The notes: generated by a model from the letters alone, not told the origin. A stretch of 53,850 nucleotides of DNA from an uncultured Bacilli bacterium (GCA_944358895.1 CALVSB010000010.1:1-53850), one strand, 5' to 3'; counted from the first letter of the stretch, positions 44,249 through 53,658 are shown. Translations and numbers: made by a program.

Positions 44249-44397
44249 GAGCGCTTGCCCACGCCCTATTCGTCCATCGCGCCTTTGTCCAGGCCCGGAA
44301 GCGAGCCGTTCAAAGGGCTCTTTGACTCTCCTGCCGCCGGCAAATTTGGGAGGCGGATCATCGACGTGCCTTCAAAAAGAGGCCGTTGGCCTTGGTC

Positions 44398-45804
44398 TTA
44401 GGGCATTTGCAGCCGTTCGTCGAAAAAGTCTGCCAGCTCGTAGAGCTCATATTTCGCCGGGTCGACCTCCGTGGCGAAGCCGTTTCGTGCGATAAAACCA
44501 AGGCGGTGGGGCGCAAGGCCGGAAAGCGCCGATTGCCTCTCTTCCTCCTTTATGACATCCATCCCGACGGGGCGGGACGCATATTTGCATTCGAATAGAA
44601 CATAGCCGCTTTCGTCGATCGCCGCGACGTCGAACTGCCCGTTGCGATGCTCGCTAGGACAATCGTAATAGTAGGTACCGATGTTCGTGAAAGGCGGAAC
44701 CCTTAGCCCCTTTCTACTGAGGCGCCCAAGGAATTCCCGCGAAACTTTCTCAAAAAGAAGCGGGAGGTAACGCTTTTCGATGATATCCGCCATCCGGTCG
44801 TAGCAAGCTTCCGGCGAGAGGAAATTCCGACTTTGGTTTCCGTCGATCAAAGAGTAGTAGAAAAGAAGAGCGTTGTCGGTTAGACGATAACTCGATTTGC
44901 TCGATTCGTTGGGGCAGTTGATGGGATATGTCTTCTCGATGAAAGAGGCTTCAGTGAGCTTTTGGATAACGTTATCGAAACCGTTTGCTTTGAGGCCGGA
45001 CGAGGCGTAATGCTTTTTCAGGTCCGTATAGCGGCGGTGGCCGCGGGCAATAAGGTCGAGGACGAGCGAAGCGTTGTCGACCTTGCGCATTTCCCCCATT
45101 AGCGAGTAGTTGATTTCCGGTTCGAGCGGCGACGACGTCGATATGAATAACCGTTCAATGTTTTCCCGGAGGGTTAGGCTATCGTCGAGGAAACTCAGGA
45201 AGTATGGGATGCCACCAAAGATGGCGTAGGTTCTGAACTTTTCGTCGTTGCTGTAGCTCGGGACGAACTTCGCCGCTTCGAAATAATCGAATGGCTCGAT
45301 ATTCATAATCAAGCGGAAGCGGCCGTGGAGGACACTATCCCGATCGTTGAGGCCGACCATCGTCCCGACGGTGGATCCGCTTAGGATCAGCTTCAGATTC
45401 CTATCTTGGTAGCGATCCGAGTAGCGCAGGATGATGTCGTCGATTTCCGGGAAGAATGAACGAAGGTATGGGTATTCGTCCAGGACAACGATGACTTTTT
45501 CACGCTTAGCTGCCTCGAAAAGGTAGGCCATCGCCGCATCGAGACTCTCGAAGGAAAAGCCCGACGTCTCCGGGAACGCCTCCTCGATCGAACTTTTTAA
45601 ATTGGCAAGATTGGTTTGAACGCTGGCCCTGGCCCCGGTAAAGGGGACGATGCGCCCTTTTCCTTTCCAAGCCGCCAGGCATTGATTGATGAGGCTGGTT
45701 TTTCCAACTCGCCGTCGCCCGTAGATAAGTGCGGCCCCAAACCCGGGCTTTTGGACAAACGCATTCAATTCACTGATTTCTTTTTCACGCCCGATGAAGT
45801 TCAT
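44398..45804 (-). CDS. ATPase_2/DUF234-type ATPase, 468 aa
   Basis: Walker A Y-G-R-R-R-V-G-K-T at 28-36, Walker B V-V-L-D-E-Y at about 106-111, and a sensor-like S-G-S near 140. After a winged-helix region (about 260-330), the C-terminal DUF234 region contains G-Q-F-D-V-A-A and Y-V-L-F-E-C-K-Y, a PD-(D/E)XK-like pattern. Like the DUF4143 protein at 15355 it is a stand-alone ATPase with nuclease-like tail. AAAGGAGG precedes the ATG. Four 15-bp repeats lie in its promoter. Confidence 0.85.
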   Translation of the reverse strand: MNFIGREKEISELNAFVQKPGFGAALIYGRRRVGKTSLINQCLAAWKGKGRIVPFTGARASVQTNLANLKSSIEEAFPETSGFSFESLDAAMAYLFEAAKREKVIVVLDEYPYLRSFFPEIDDIILRYSDRYQDRNLKLILSGSTVGTMVGLNDRDSVLHGRFRLIMNIEPFDYFEAAKFVPSYSNDEKFRTYAIFGGIPYFLSFLDDSLTLRENIERLFISTSSPLEPEINYSLMGEMRKVDNASLVLDLIARGHRRYTDLKKHYASSGLKANGFDNVIQKLTEASFIEKTYPINCPNESSKSSYRLTDNALLFYYSLIDGNQSRNFLSPEACYDRMADIIEKRYLPLLFEKVSREFLGRLSRKGLRVPPFTNIGTYYYDCPSEHRNGQFDVAAIDESGYVLFECKYASRPVGMDVIKEEERQSALSGLAPHRLGFIARNGFATEVDPAKYELYELADFFDERLQMP

Positions 45805-45828
45805 GGGATTCCTCCTTTTCGCCCCATT

Positions 45829-45834
45829 ATTCTA
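45829..45834 (-). promoter_or_regulatory. Candidate -10 box (TAGAAT) of the ATPase gene
   Basis: TAGAAT on the minus strand, inside the first of the four 15-bp repeats and 25 bases before the start codon. A matching -35 is not clear. Confidence 0.5.
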
Positions 45835-45890
45835 CTAGAAAAATATCTACTAGAAAATAATCTACCAGAAATATTTCTACCGAAAATCCA
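45831..45890. repeat. Four 15-bp tandem repeats upstream of the ATPase gene
   Basis: TCTAC begins at 45831, 45846, 45861 and 45876, exactly every 15 bases. Units 1 and 2 read TCTACTAGAAAA(A/T)(T/A)A, unit 3 TCTACCAGAAATATT and unit 4 TCTACCGAAAATCCA, so similarity declines away from the gene. Unit 1 overlaps the -10 box. Too short and spacer-free for CRISPR; a regulator-binding array is likelier. Confidence 0.85.
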
Positions 45891-46053
45891 GTCGATGGGA
45901 GGATAGGCGAGGACGGCTCGCCGCTTCCTTTCGTGCGGTTCTCCGAGCGTTTTCTGGCTTTCCCGCCGAAAAGGCCGGCAGAATCCCAATCGATTGCTGA
46001 CTTTTTGACTTTTTTATACATACAATTAACACGTGGAAATAGGAGGAACCGCC

Positions 46054-47046
46054 ATGGATAATGACACCCTGCCGCTGTATGAATCCCTCGTCTCTTTCGA
46101 CACCCCACGCGAGCTCAGGAAAGCCTATCGTTCCCTCGTTGAAGCAGGGGAGGACGGTCTGCTATCCGACGGCTACTATGCTCTCAAACGCCCTTATAAA
46201 GACGTCAATGCCGAAGTCAGAGCCCTGCGCCGGGCCAAGAAGAAGCACCTAGGCGAGGCGCTGGCAATTTTCCAAAAGAGTTATGACGCTCTTTCCGAGG
46301 AAGACCTTGCCGCCGGGTTCGTGTATCTGGAAATCGTTACCACTCTGGCCCTCGGTTACCTCCGTCTCGGCGATAAGGAAAAAGCCAAGAAAGAACTCCT
46401 GTCGGCCGTCGAGATGACCGATGGCCTCGCAACGTGGGCCAGCGAAGCCCTCGGGGCCATCTATCTGGCAGAAGGTGACCTCAAAGACTTCCGGGTTCTT
46501 AAGAGACGCTCGCCCGAGGCCCATGGACTCAAGATCCTGAGTGACATTGCCGCCTTCACGAAAGACGGCGATGCTGCCAAGCTTCGGAAGAAACTCGTAA
46601 AAGACAATTTCTACGCTTATCTGACTGCTTTCGGCGTATGCCAGTTCCAAGAAGGGCTATTGGCCTATGCCGATCGGAACGACGACGGGTCCGATAAGTC
46701 CCTCCCGGAAACTACCCGCCTCTTTGCCTACCTTCGGACGGCCGGCTTCGACCTGAACGGCCTATTCCTCAAGATTCAGGCCGCGGCCCCGAAAGAGAGG
46801 GAGCGCTTCCTCATGGACAAGACCAATGAAGCCGCGCTTTCCTTCCTCGGGACCCGCTTCCGGCTCGGGAATGGGAACTGCGTCAAGAGGAAAGAGGCCG
46901 TCGCCTTCCTTACGGAACGTGAAGGCCTCGGCGAAACCATGGCCAAGAAAGTGGTGCGGGCTTTCATCCGGAGCGGCATCCTCCGACAAAAAGACGGCTA
47001 CCTTCTCCCGACCCCCGGAGCCTTTGCCCTCTATATTGTTCCTTGA
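46054..47046 (+). CDS. TPR-like protein with C-terminal winged-helix-like region, 330 aa
   Basis: Helical repeats in the middle (A-L-A-I-F-Q-K-S-Y-D, then A-L-G-Y-L-R-L-G-D-K-E-K-A and A-L-G-A-I-Y-L-A-E-G-D, about 70-150) read as TPR units. The last 70 residues (A-V-A-F-L-T-E-R-E-G-L-G…S-G-I-L-R-Q-K-D-G-Y-L-L-P-T-P-G-A-F) look like a winged helix. The start ATG 46054 follows AGGAGG by seven bases. The next gene has a similar layout and probably arose by duplication. No enzymatic motif; function unknown. Confidence 0.75.
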   Translation: MDNDTLPLYESLVSFDTPRELRKAYRSLVEAGEDGLLSDGYYALKRPYKDVNAEVRALRRAKKKHLGEALAIFQKSYDALSEEDLAAGFVYLEIVTTLALGYLRLGDKEKAKKELLSAVEMTDGLATWASEALGAIYLAEGDLKDFRVLKRRSPEAHGLKILSDIAAFTKDGDAAKLRKKLVKDNFYAYLTAFGVCQFQEGLLAYADRNDDGSDKSLPETTRLFAYLRTAGFDLNGLFLKIQAAAPKERERFLMDKTNEAALSFLGTRFRLGNGNCVKRKEAVAFLTEREGLGETMAKKVVRAFIRSGILRQKDGYLLPTPGAFALYIVP

Positions 47047-47086
47047 TTGCTACCAAATCCCGCGGGAAAAAGCCTAATATGGGTTC

Positions 47087-48262
47087 GTGCCAAAGAATCC
47101 TTCTTACAAACACTTTACCAATGCCGCCCTCCTGGATGCTTTCGAGCGTCTGGGCGGCATGGCTTTCGATTCAGCTGCCCCCTATGCCGAGATCGAGCGG
47201 CGGGGCCTCCTGAACCTCGATCTTTTATCCAAGCGGATCCTCTTTTCCCATAGAGAAGCCCTCCGCCTCCATTGCGACCCGACCACTCATGTGCCGGTCG
47301 ACAGCGAGGCCTATTTGCATGCCGTCGAGACGACGATTGAGACATATGGTCCGGATGGGGAGAACCCCCTCCATGAGAATTTTGAGTCTCTTTCGTATAA
47401 AGCCGGCTATGCCCGCCTTTTCTTCCTTAAAGGCGACGCTCTAAGCGAGCTTCGGCTCTACCCCGAAGCCATGGCCGCCTTCGAGGAAAGCATCTCCATC
47501 GATTCTTCGTCCGATAACGAAGCGGTGGACCGCCTCGCCTATCTTTATCTGGCCCTCGGAAAGAAGGATAAGCTGGATCAACTGGCTCTATCTTTCCCAA
47601 CCAATCTGGCCCCGCTTTTTGCCGCGGCCATCTACGAGGACATCGACACGGAAAACCATCAGGCCATCGTCGATGCCATCTTCCCGCGGAACGCCTATTT
47701 CCTTTACTTCCTCCTCGGCTTCCTCCGCCCGATCCCCGACCTCGAGGCCAGCCTCCTCGGGAGAAAGGAGCGAGCCTACCTTCCCTCGGTCGAGGAAGCT
47801 GCCTACCAGTTCTATGCCCTTCGCCTTTCCTTCCCCTTCTTCGAGGAAGCGCTGGCCTCCCTTAGGGAAAAAGGCAAAGGCCTCCTCCCTGGCGGGGAAA
47901 TCGCTTTTTACGCCCTCGCGGCCGTCCTTTCCTTCTATGTCTTCTTCGACCAGGGCGGCAAGAAGCGCCTCACCCGCGACCGCCTCCTACGGGAGATGGC
48001 CCCGGATAGCGGAACCTCTGGCGTCGTCATCAAGCTGAACGGCGGGGCCGGGGTGAAGCTCGGGAAAGAGGACATTGCTTCTTCTTTGGACGCCCTCGTC
48101 CGAAGCCGCGCCTTTACGATGACCCCCTCGGGCGTCCTCCGCTATACCGCGGCCGCCGATTTCCTCATGGGAGCCCTTCTTCCCCGCGAGCTCCAGGACC
48201 TCCTAAATTCCGGGCGCCGGAACGAAGTGACAAACCCCCTTCCCGCCTCGAACAAAGCCTAA
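47087..48262 (+). CDS. TPR-like protein, 391 aa, related to the preceding gene
   Basis: TPR-type repeats around residues 105-165 (G-Y-A-R-L-F-F-L-K-G-D-A-L-S, then P-E-A-M-A-A-F-E-E-S-I) and a C-terminal winged-helix-like part (L-D-A-L-V-R-S-R-A-F-T-M-T-P-S-G-V-L-R-Y). Same arrangement as the 330-aa protein, so likely paralogous. The GTG start at 47087 lies six bases after TAATAT with no ribosome binding site, suggesting a leaderless mRNA. A terminator follows 30 bases after the stop. Function unknown. Confidence 0.75.
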   Translation: MPKNPSYKHFTNAALLDAFERLGGMAFDSAAPYAEIERRGLLNLDLLSKRILFSHREALRLHCDPTTHVPVDSEAYLHAVETTIETYGPDGENPLHENFESLSYKAGYARLFFLKGDALSELRLYPEAMAAFEESISIDSSSDNEAVDRLAYLYLALGKKDKLDQLALSFPTNLAPLFAAAIYEDIDTENHQAIVDAIFPRNAYFLYFLLGFLRPIPDLEASLLGRKERAYLPSVEEAAYQFYALRLSFPFFEEALASLREKGKGLLPGGEIAFYALAAVLSFYVFFDQGGKKRLTRDRLLREMAPDSGTSGVVIKLNGGAGVKLGKEDIASSLDALVRSRAFTMTPSGVLRYTAAADFLMGALLPRELQDLLNSGRRNEVTNPLPASNKA

Positions 48263-48292
48263 AAGCCATCGCAAAACCCCTCTCTTTACCCC

Positions 48293-48319
48293 AAAAGGCA
48301 GCCCTCGACGGCTGCTTTT
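48293..48319 (+). terminator. Rho-independent terminator before jetABC
   Basis: GCAGCC/GGCTGC stem (48298-48303 with 48310-48315) with flanking A and T runs and TTTT; one bulged G extends the stem. Confidence 0.8.
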
Positions 48320-48435
48320 ATTTAGTCTTGTTGTCGGTCTATCAAAACGAGCATTGAGAAGCCCGATCATCAATAGAACGCATAAAGATAGATTTCTCTC
48401 TATCGCGCGGGCGTTTTTGGGGTATCATTTTGCCA

Positions 48436-49827
48436 ATGGCAAACCTTTTTGATGTCGTCTCCTCCCGCCTCTTCTCGGTGTTCAACCGGACGGACCGCCG
48501 GGCCAACTACGAGCTACTGGCCTACATCCATAGCTTGTACAACGGCCGCGAGGTCCGGATCTCGATCGGCAAGGAGGAGCTCGTCCGCCGCCTCACGGAC
48601 TACATTTCGAAGAAAGCGTTCCCCCTCATGGAAAACGCTGATGGGGTATCGATTACCGGCAAGGATGTCCGCAGCAAGGCCCTCGCCAAGATCAACCAGT
48701 TCAAAGATGCCGGATGGCTCGAGATCGACCAGGCCGGCGACCGCCAGCTCTCGGTCAGCTATTCGCTCAACGACGGGGCCGGGAAGATCCTAAGGACCCT
48801 CGTCGGCATCGCCGGCGGGGAAGAGGAGCGCCTTGGCTATAGCGGCTACTTCTACGCCGTCTACCGCCTCCTCGTGCCTTTCGACATGGACAAGGCCAAG
48901 GACAGCTTCGACCAGGTCGTCCGCCTCACCGGGGAGCTTTTCCAGGCCCTCCAGGGCGTCATCTCGGCCATCAAGCGCTTCATCGACCGCCTCCTCCAGA
49001 ACGAGGACCTCACCCCCGAGGAAATCCTCGACCTCCTCCTCAACGAGTACGAGGAGCAGGGGGTCGTCCAGGTCTTCAACGACCTCAAGGGCAAGGACAA
49101 CCCGAGCAAGTACATCCTCGAGATCGTCGAGGAGCTGAACCGCCTCCACGACGAGGACCTCGACGAACTGGCGATGGCCTATGTCGGGGACGGCTCCCCG
49201 GAGCGCCTCCTCGAGGTCAAGCGGACCCTCCGCGGTGAAATCGAGGACTGCCTTACCAAGTTCGGCTCGGTGAGCGACCTCGTGGCCGCGATCGACGAGA
49301 AGAACGCCAAGTTCTACGCCTCCTCGGTCCGGCGCCTCCGCTTCCTCCTCAACACCAGCAAGGACCTCTCGGGCCGGATCGACGCCCTCCTCAAGGAGCT
49401 CCGCGACAAGGATCCGAAGGCCGACTATTCCGATGTCATCCCGATCTATTCCCAAGGCTATCTCGATAGCGACTCCCTTTATAGCGAGCCGCCGGACCGG
49501 GAAAAGGAGATCAAGGAAAAGAGCGACGTCCCCGACGTCGACCTCGCCTCGGCCTCCGAGGCCGCCCTCGCCCTCTTCGGGATCGACGAATTCTCCAAGA
49601 AGAAGATCGACGAGTACGTTCTCTCCCTCCTCCAGGGGAAGGAAGAGCTCAAGTCGACCGAGATACCCCTACAAAGCGACGACGACGTCTTCCGCTTCCT
49701 GCTCCTACAGATGTACTCCTCCTACGAGGACGTGAGCTACGAAGTGGGCTATGCCCCCGGCTCGAGCATGAGCCAGGGCTATTACATCCGCAATTTCACC
49801 GTTAAGAAAAAGGAGGCATGGCTATGA
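48436..49827 (+). CDS. jetA: JetA-like (Wadjet/MksF-type) kleisin subunit, 463 aa
   Basis: N-terminus N-L-F-D-V-V-S-S-R-L-F-S-V-F matches the JetA (DUF5716) family of type II Wadjet; the next 100 residues read as a winged helix. A long helical, charged middle (150-340) and a C-terminal part (from about 380) that would reach the SMC heads follow. The order jetA-jetB-jetC and the overlaps strongly support the call. A TTG at 48430 is possible, but ATG 48436 is seven bases after TATCAT, again a leaderless-like spacing. Wadjet subunits extrude DNA loops and cut plasmids when JetD is present; without it, a condensin-like role is possible. Confidence 0.85.
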   Translation: MANLFDVVSSRLFSVFNRTDRRANYELLAYIHSLYNGREVRISIGKEELVRRLTDYISKKAFPLMENADGVSITGKDVRSKALAKINQFKDAGWLEIDQAGDRQLSVSYSLNDGAGKILRTLVGIAGGEEERLGYSGYFYAVYRLLVPFDMDKAKDSFDQVVRLTGELFQALQGVISAIKRFIDRLLQNEDLTPEEILDLLLNEYEEQGVVQVFNDLKGKDNPSKYILEIVEELNRLHDEDLDELAMAYVGDGSPERLLEVKRTLRGEIEDCLTKFGSVSDLVAAIDEKNAKFYASSVRRLRFLLNTSKDLSGRIDALLKELRDKDPKADYSDVIPIYSQGYLDSDSLYSEPPDREKEIKEKSDVPDVDLASASEAALALFGIDEFSKKKIDEYVLSLLQGKEELKSTEIPLQSDDDVFRFLLLQMYSSYEDVSYEVGYAPGSSMSQGYYIRNFTVKKKEAWL

Positions 49828-50456
49828 GCGACCGCCTGAAAGACCTCGCGACCTTCAACGAGGAATACGAGAAACTGAGCGACAGCCGGCGGAACGAATT
49901 CGCTAGGCTCGTCAACAAACTCCTCCGCGACACCTACGTCGTGAGGAAGAAAGGGGAGGACGCGAGCGACTATTTCGCCCTCCTTAGCAACCGTCCCCTC
50001 TTCGAGAGCTTCTTCTCCTTCATGGACTTCGCTTTCGAGGTCGACCGCGACAAGGAAATCGTCTACGTGAAGTCGACGGCCGGGCGTAACCGCGTCCGCC
50101 TCGGCAAATTCGACACGGCCCTCGTCCTCGTGCTCCGCAAGCTCTTCATCAAGAAGGCCCGCGAAGCCTCGAGCAACGACAAGATCATCGTTACCCTCAA
50201 GGACGTCATCGCCGAGATGAAGACGGCCCTCGGGGTCCCGGGGCGGATCTCCCATTACCGGGAGGCCCTCCGCAAACTCAAGCGCCACAAGATCGTCGAC
50301 TGCCCGAGCGAGGTGAGCGAGGAATCTTCCCTCGAGATCTACCCCTCGATCGCCCTCCTCGTCCCGCAAGAGGACTTCGAGGGAATCGAGCAGCGGTTAA
50401 GCACCCTCGCGAAGAGCACCGGCAAGGAGGACGACACCGATGAAGAAACTGACTGA
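49824..50456 (+). CDS. jetB: JetB-like (MksE-type) subunit, 210 aa
   Basis: DUF4194-like protein with a winged-helix layout: R-R-N-E-F-A-R-L-V-N-K-L-L near residue 20, a V-L-V-L-R-K-L-F-I-K-K-A segment near 100, and G-R-I-S-H-Y-R-E-A-L-R-K-L near 140. The start at ATG 49824 has AGGAGG seven bases upstream; the ATG at 49818 would leave only one base of spacing. ATGA overlaps the jetA stop. It bridges the kleisin JetA and the SMC-like JetC. Confidence 0.85.
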   Translation: MSDRLKDLATFNEEYEKLSDSRRNEFARLVNKLLRDTYVVRKKGEDASDYFALLSNRPLFESFFSFMDFAFEVDRDKEIVYVKSTAGRNRVRLGKFDTALVLVLRKLFIKKAREASSNDKIIVTLKDVIAEMKTALGVPGRISHYREALRKLKRHKIVDCPSEVSEESSLEIYPSIALLVPQEDFEGIEQRLSTLAKSTGKEDDTDEETD

Positions 50457-53400
50457 CATCCGCCTCATCAACTGGCACGGATTCTACGACGAGACGATCC
50501 CGGTCGACGGGTCGGTTTTGATCGCCGGCGACAACGGCTCGGGCAAATCCTCCCTCATCGACGCCATTTACTACCTCCTCTCCGGCGGCGACGCCAGCCG
50601 CTTCAACTCGGCGGCCGTCGAGAAGACCGACCGGACGGTCGAGACCTACATGCGGGGGAGGACTGGCGAATCGAGCCACCCCTTCCTCCGGCCCGACAAG
50701 AACATCATTACCCACATCTGCCTCCAGTTCCTCGACGAGAAGACCCTCGAGAGCTTCCTCATCGGGGTCGTCCTCGAGCTCCAGGACGGGATCCGCGACA
50801 TCCTCAAGACCTTCTATTACGTCCCGAACCACGTCCTCGAAGATAGCCTCTTCAAGGACGACGACGGGAGCGTCCTCAACTTCCGCCTCATGCAGCAGAA
50901 GCAGCCGGAAGGGATGTTCCGCCTCCTAGGCGATTCCCAGCGGAAGGTCCGCCAGACCCTCTATAACGACATCCTCGAGATCGACGGGAAGAAATACCTC
51001 GACCTCCTTCCGAAGGCCGTGAGCTTCAAGCCGATCGACGACGTCCACGAGTTCGTCTACCGCTTCCTCATGCCGGAGAAGGACGTCGACATCTCCTCGA
51101 TGCGGACGGTCATCCACTCCCTCAACGAGCTTTCGACGACCGTGAAGGAAGAAGAAAGCAAGAAGGAGGCCCTCCGGGTCATCGCCGAGAAGGCCGAAGC
51201 CTACACCAAGAACAAAAAGGAAGCCTCCCTTTACCAAGCCTTGGCCCTGAACCTCGCCTCGAGCTCGATCGAAGAGGAAAGAAACCGCCTCAACAAGCAA
51301 ATCGGCGACCTCGAAGCCCGGGCCGAAGAACTCTCCGCCAAGCGGAAGTCCTCCGAGGAGCGGAAGGAAGCCCTGAACAAGGAAATCTACGCCCTCGAAA
51401 ACGACGAAGGCTACCTCGAGCTGAAGACGATCGACGACGACATCGCCCGGGCCGAAAAGAAGGCCAGCGACTGCGATAGCGCCGCCCGCTCCTTCGAGAC
51501 CCGCCTCGCCCGCGAAGCCTCCTTGGCCCATAGCCTTTCCCTCGGGAGCGACTTCCTCGCCTACCTCGAGAAGAAGGACTACCGGGGCCTTAGGATGTAC
51601 CTCCCGGGCTACCAGGCCGCCCTCAAGAAGAAGAAGGACGAGCTCAACGCTTCCTATAGCGAGGTCCGCTCCTCCCTCCGCGACGACAAGAAGGAAGCCC
51701 TCGCCCTCGAGAAGGAAAAGGAAGAACTCGAGGCCGGGCGGACCGTCTACCCCGAGGCTTTCGAACGCCTCCGGGAGATCGTCATCAAACGCGTGAAAGA
51801 CCAGACCGGCGACGAGATCGAGGCCCGGCCCTTCGCCGAGCTCATCGACCTCAAGGAAGGCGAAGAGAATTGGCGGGGGACGATCGAGGCCCTCCTCGGC
51901 AACCGCCGGTTCGACCTCTTCGTCGATCCCGACCACTATCCCTACGCCCTCAAGGCCCTTGAAGAGGCGGCGGGGAAGGAAAACATCTACGGGATCGGCC
52001 TCGTCGACCTCGCCCGCCTCCCCGAGGACAGCGAAGTCCTCGAGAATAGCCTCGCGACCAAGCTCTCGAGCCTGACCTACGACGCCGGGAAGTACGTCAA
52101 CCTCCTCCTCGGCCGGGTCGTCGCGAGCGACACCGCCGGCTCCTTCGTGAGCCTAGAGGAAGGCGCGACCGCCGCCGGCGTCGCCTACTTCGAGCGGAGC
52201 GCCAGGGCCTATGACATTGCCAAGGAAAGCCCCTTCATCGGCGCCAATTCGCGCCGCCTCCGGCTCGAAGAAGTCGAAGGGCTCCTTTCCGGCCTTCGGA
52301 ATGATATCGCCCTAAGCGAGGAGGAAGCCCGGGAAACCTACTCCCTCCTCGAGAAGTGCGAGCACTCGACCCTTGCCTCGATCATCGAGGAACCCAACCG
52401 CTGGCTCGCCCTCGACGAAGCCAACAAGGCCCTCGAAGACCTTCGCGCCAAGAAGAAGTCGCTCGAAGGACAGAACGAGGACCTCACGGCCCGTTCCTCC
52501 CGCCTCACCGAGCTCCGGGCCGAACGGGAGAAGGAGACGGCCGAACTAGCCGTCCTCGCCTCCTCGATCACCGACAACGCCTCGGCCCTCGGGGCCGCCA
52601 AGAGCCGCCTCGGGTCGCTCCAAGGCGACGTCAAGGCCAAGGAAGCCGAGCTTGAGAACCTCCTCAAGAAGGAAAAGCTCGCCATCGCCTACGAGGACTT
52701 CAAGAAGGACAAGAACCTCGCGGCCAAGGAAGCCACGGCTCAGGTCGAGCGGCTAAGCAAGGACATCGCCCGCCTCGAAAAGGACCTCCGGACCCTCATG
52801 GGGAGCTACATCCGGCGGTTCTCCTTCGACGAGACGAGCGAGCTCGACGCCCTTCCCCATTTCGTGAGTGAATACGACAAGGTCGCCAACCACGACCTCG
52901 TCGAGAACCTCGACAAGCTCGACCGCGCCAAGCGGAAGGCTTCCGAGAGCTTCCAGAACGACTACATCGCCAAGATCCGCGAGTCGATCGAGGAAGAGAA
53001 GCGCCACATCAAGAAGCTGAACGAAATCCTCGCCGGGCGGCCCTTCGGCTCGGAAGGCGACGTCTACGAGTTCGTCATCAGTCCCTCCAAGGATTCGACC
53101 TTCAAGGACTACTACGAAATCTTCGCGAGCAAGGAGGACTACGACCAGGCCTCCCTCTTCACCGAGCAGCTCTCGAGCAAGAACGAAGCCCTCATGGCCT
53201 CCCTCTACGAGCGCTTCACGAGCGAGGACGCCGACGCCAAGATCCTCCAGTCCTTCACCGACTATCGGAACTTCATGGACTACGACATCAAGATCCGCGA
53301 CAAGAACGGACGGACCTACCGTTTCTCCGAGATCAGCAAGTCGAAGTCCGGCGGCGAGACCCAGACCCCGTTCTACGTCATCATCGCCGCGAGCTTCGAC

Positions 53401-53658
53401 CAGCTCTGCCGGCCCGGCTTCGGCCGCACCTCCCCGGGCTGCCTCGTCATGTTCGACGAAGCCTTCGAGAAGATGGACCAGTCCCACGTCGAGAGCATGA
53501 TGCGCTACTTCCAGGAACTCTCCATCCAGCCGATCCTCGCCGTCCCGGGCAACCAGGCCAAGGCCATCGCCCCTTACGTCGATACCAAGGTCGCCCTCAT
53601 CAAGCAGTCGGGCCGCGTCATCGCCTCCCCGATCATCAAGGCCCGTCAGGCCGAATAA
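50440..53658 (+). CDS. jetC: JetC-like (MksB-type) SMC ATPase, 1072 aa
   Basis: Walker A GDNGSGKSS at 30-38, two long coiled-coil arms (about 250-440 and 640-860) around a hinge region near 440-630, signature S-K-S-G-G-E-T-Q at 968-975 and Walker B L-V-M-F-D-E with Asp1006-Glu1007. The N- and C-terminal halves form the SMC head. AAGGAGG lies nine bases before the ATG, inside jetB (17-base overlap). Length and layout match JetC/MksB rather than MukB (about 1480 aa). A strong terminator follows at 20 bases, so the operon ends here. Confidence 0.9.
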   Translation: MKKLTDIRLINWHGFYDETIPVDGSVLIAGDNGSGKSSLIDAIYYLLSGGDASRFNSAAVEKTDRTVETYMRGRTGESSHPFLRPDKNIITHICLQFLDEKTLESFLIGVVLELQDGIRDILKTFYYVPNHVLEDSLFKDDDGSVLNFRLMQQKQPEGMFRLLGDSQRKVRQTLYNDILEIDGKKYLDLLPKAVSFKPIDDVHEFVYRFLMPEKDVDISSMRTVIHSLNELSTTVKEEESKKEALRVIAEKAEAYTKNKKEASLYQALALNLASSSIEEERNRLNKQIGDLEARAEELSAKRKSSEERKEALNKEIYALENDEGYLELKTIDDDIARAEKKASDCDSAARSFETRLAREASLAHSLSLGSDFLAYLEKKDYRGLRMYLPGYQAALKKKKDELNASYSEVRSSLRDDKKEALALEKEKEELEAGRTVYPEAFERLREIVIKRVKDQTGDEIEARPFAELIDLKEGEENWRGTIEALLGNRRFDLFVDPDHYPYALKALEEAAGKENIYGIGLVDLARLPEDSEVLENSLATKLSSLTYDAGKYVNLLLGRVVASDTAGSFVSLEEGATAAGVAYFERSARAYDIAKESPFIGANSRRLRLEEVEGLLSGLRNDIALSEEEARETYSLLEKCEHSTLASIIEEPNRWLALDEANKALEDLRAKKKSLEGQNEDLTARSSRLTELRAEREKETAELAVLASSITDNASALGAAKSRLGSLQGDVKAKEAELENLLKKEKLAIAYEDFKKDKNLAAKEATAQVERLSKDIARLEKDLRTLMGSYIRRFSFDETSELDALPHFVSEYDKVANHDLVENLDKLDRAKRKASESFQNDYIAKIRESIEEEKRHIKKLNEILAGRPFGSEGDVYEFVISPSKDSTFKDYYEIFASKEDYDQASLFTEQLSSKNEALMASLYERFTSEDADAKILQSFTDYRNFMDYDIKIRDKNGRTYRFSEISKSKSGGETQTPFYVIIAASFDQLCRPGFGRTSPGCLVMFDEAFEKMDQSHVESMMRYFQELSIQPILAVPGNQAKAIAPYVDTKVALIKQSGRVIASPIIKARQAE

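Noticed and set aside
44215..44262. N-terminal extension of the tandem-DUF262 protein from GTG 44262
   Set aside because: The promoter boxes at 44221-44248 would fall inside the coding sequence; the extension has only basic residues unlike the family.
45831..45890. Short CRISPR-like array
   Set aside because: Units are 15 bases with no spacers and differ from one another; no cas gene is present.
50926..51936. Long antisense open frame within jetC, and a similar one at 52753-53775
   Set aside because: Caused by the regular codon use of the coiled-coil arms in GC-rich DNA; no ribosome binding site or recognisable motif.
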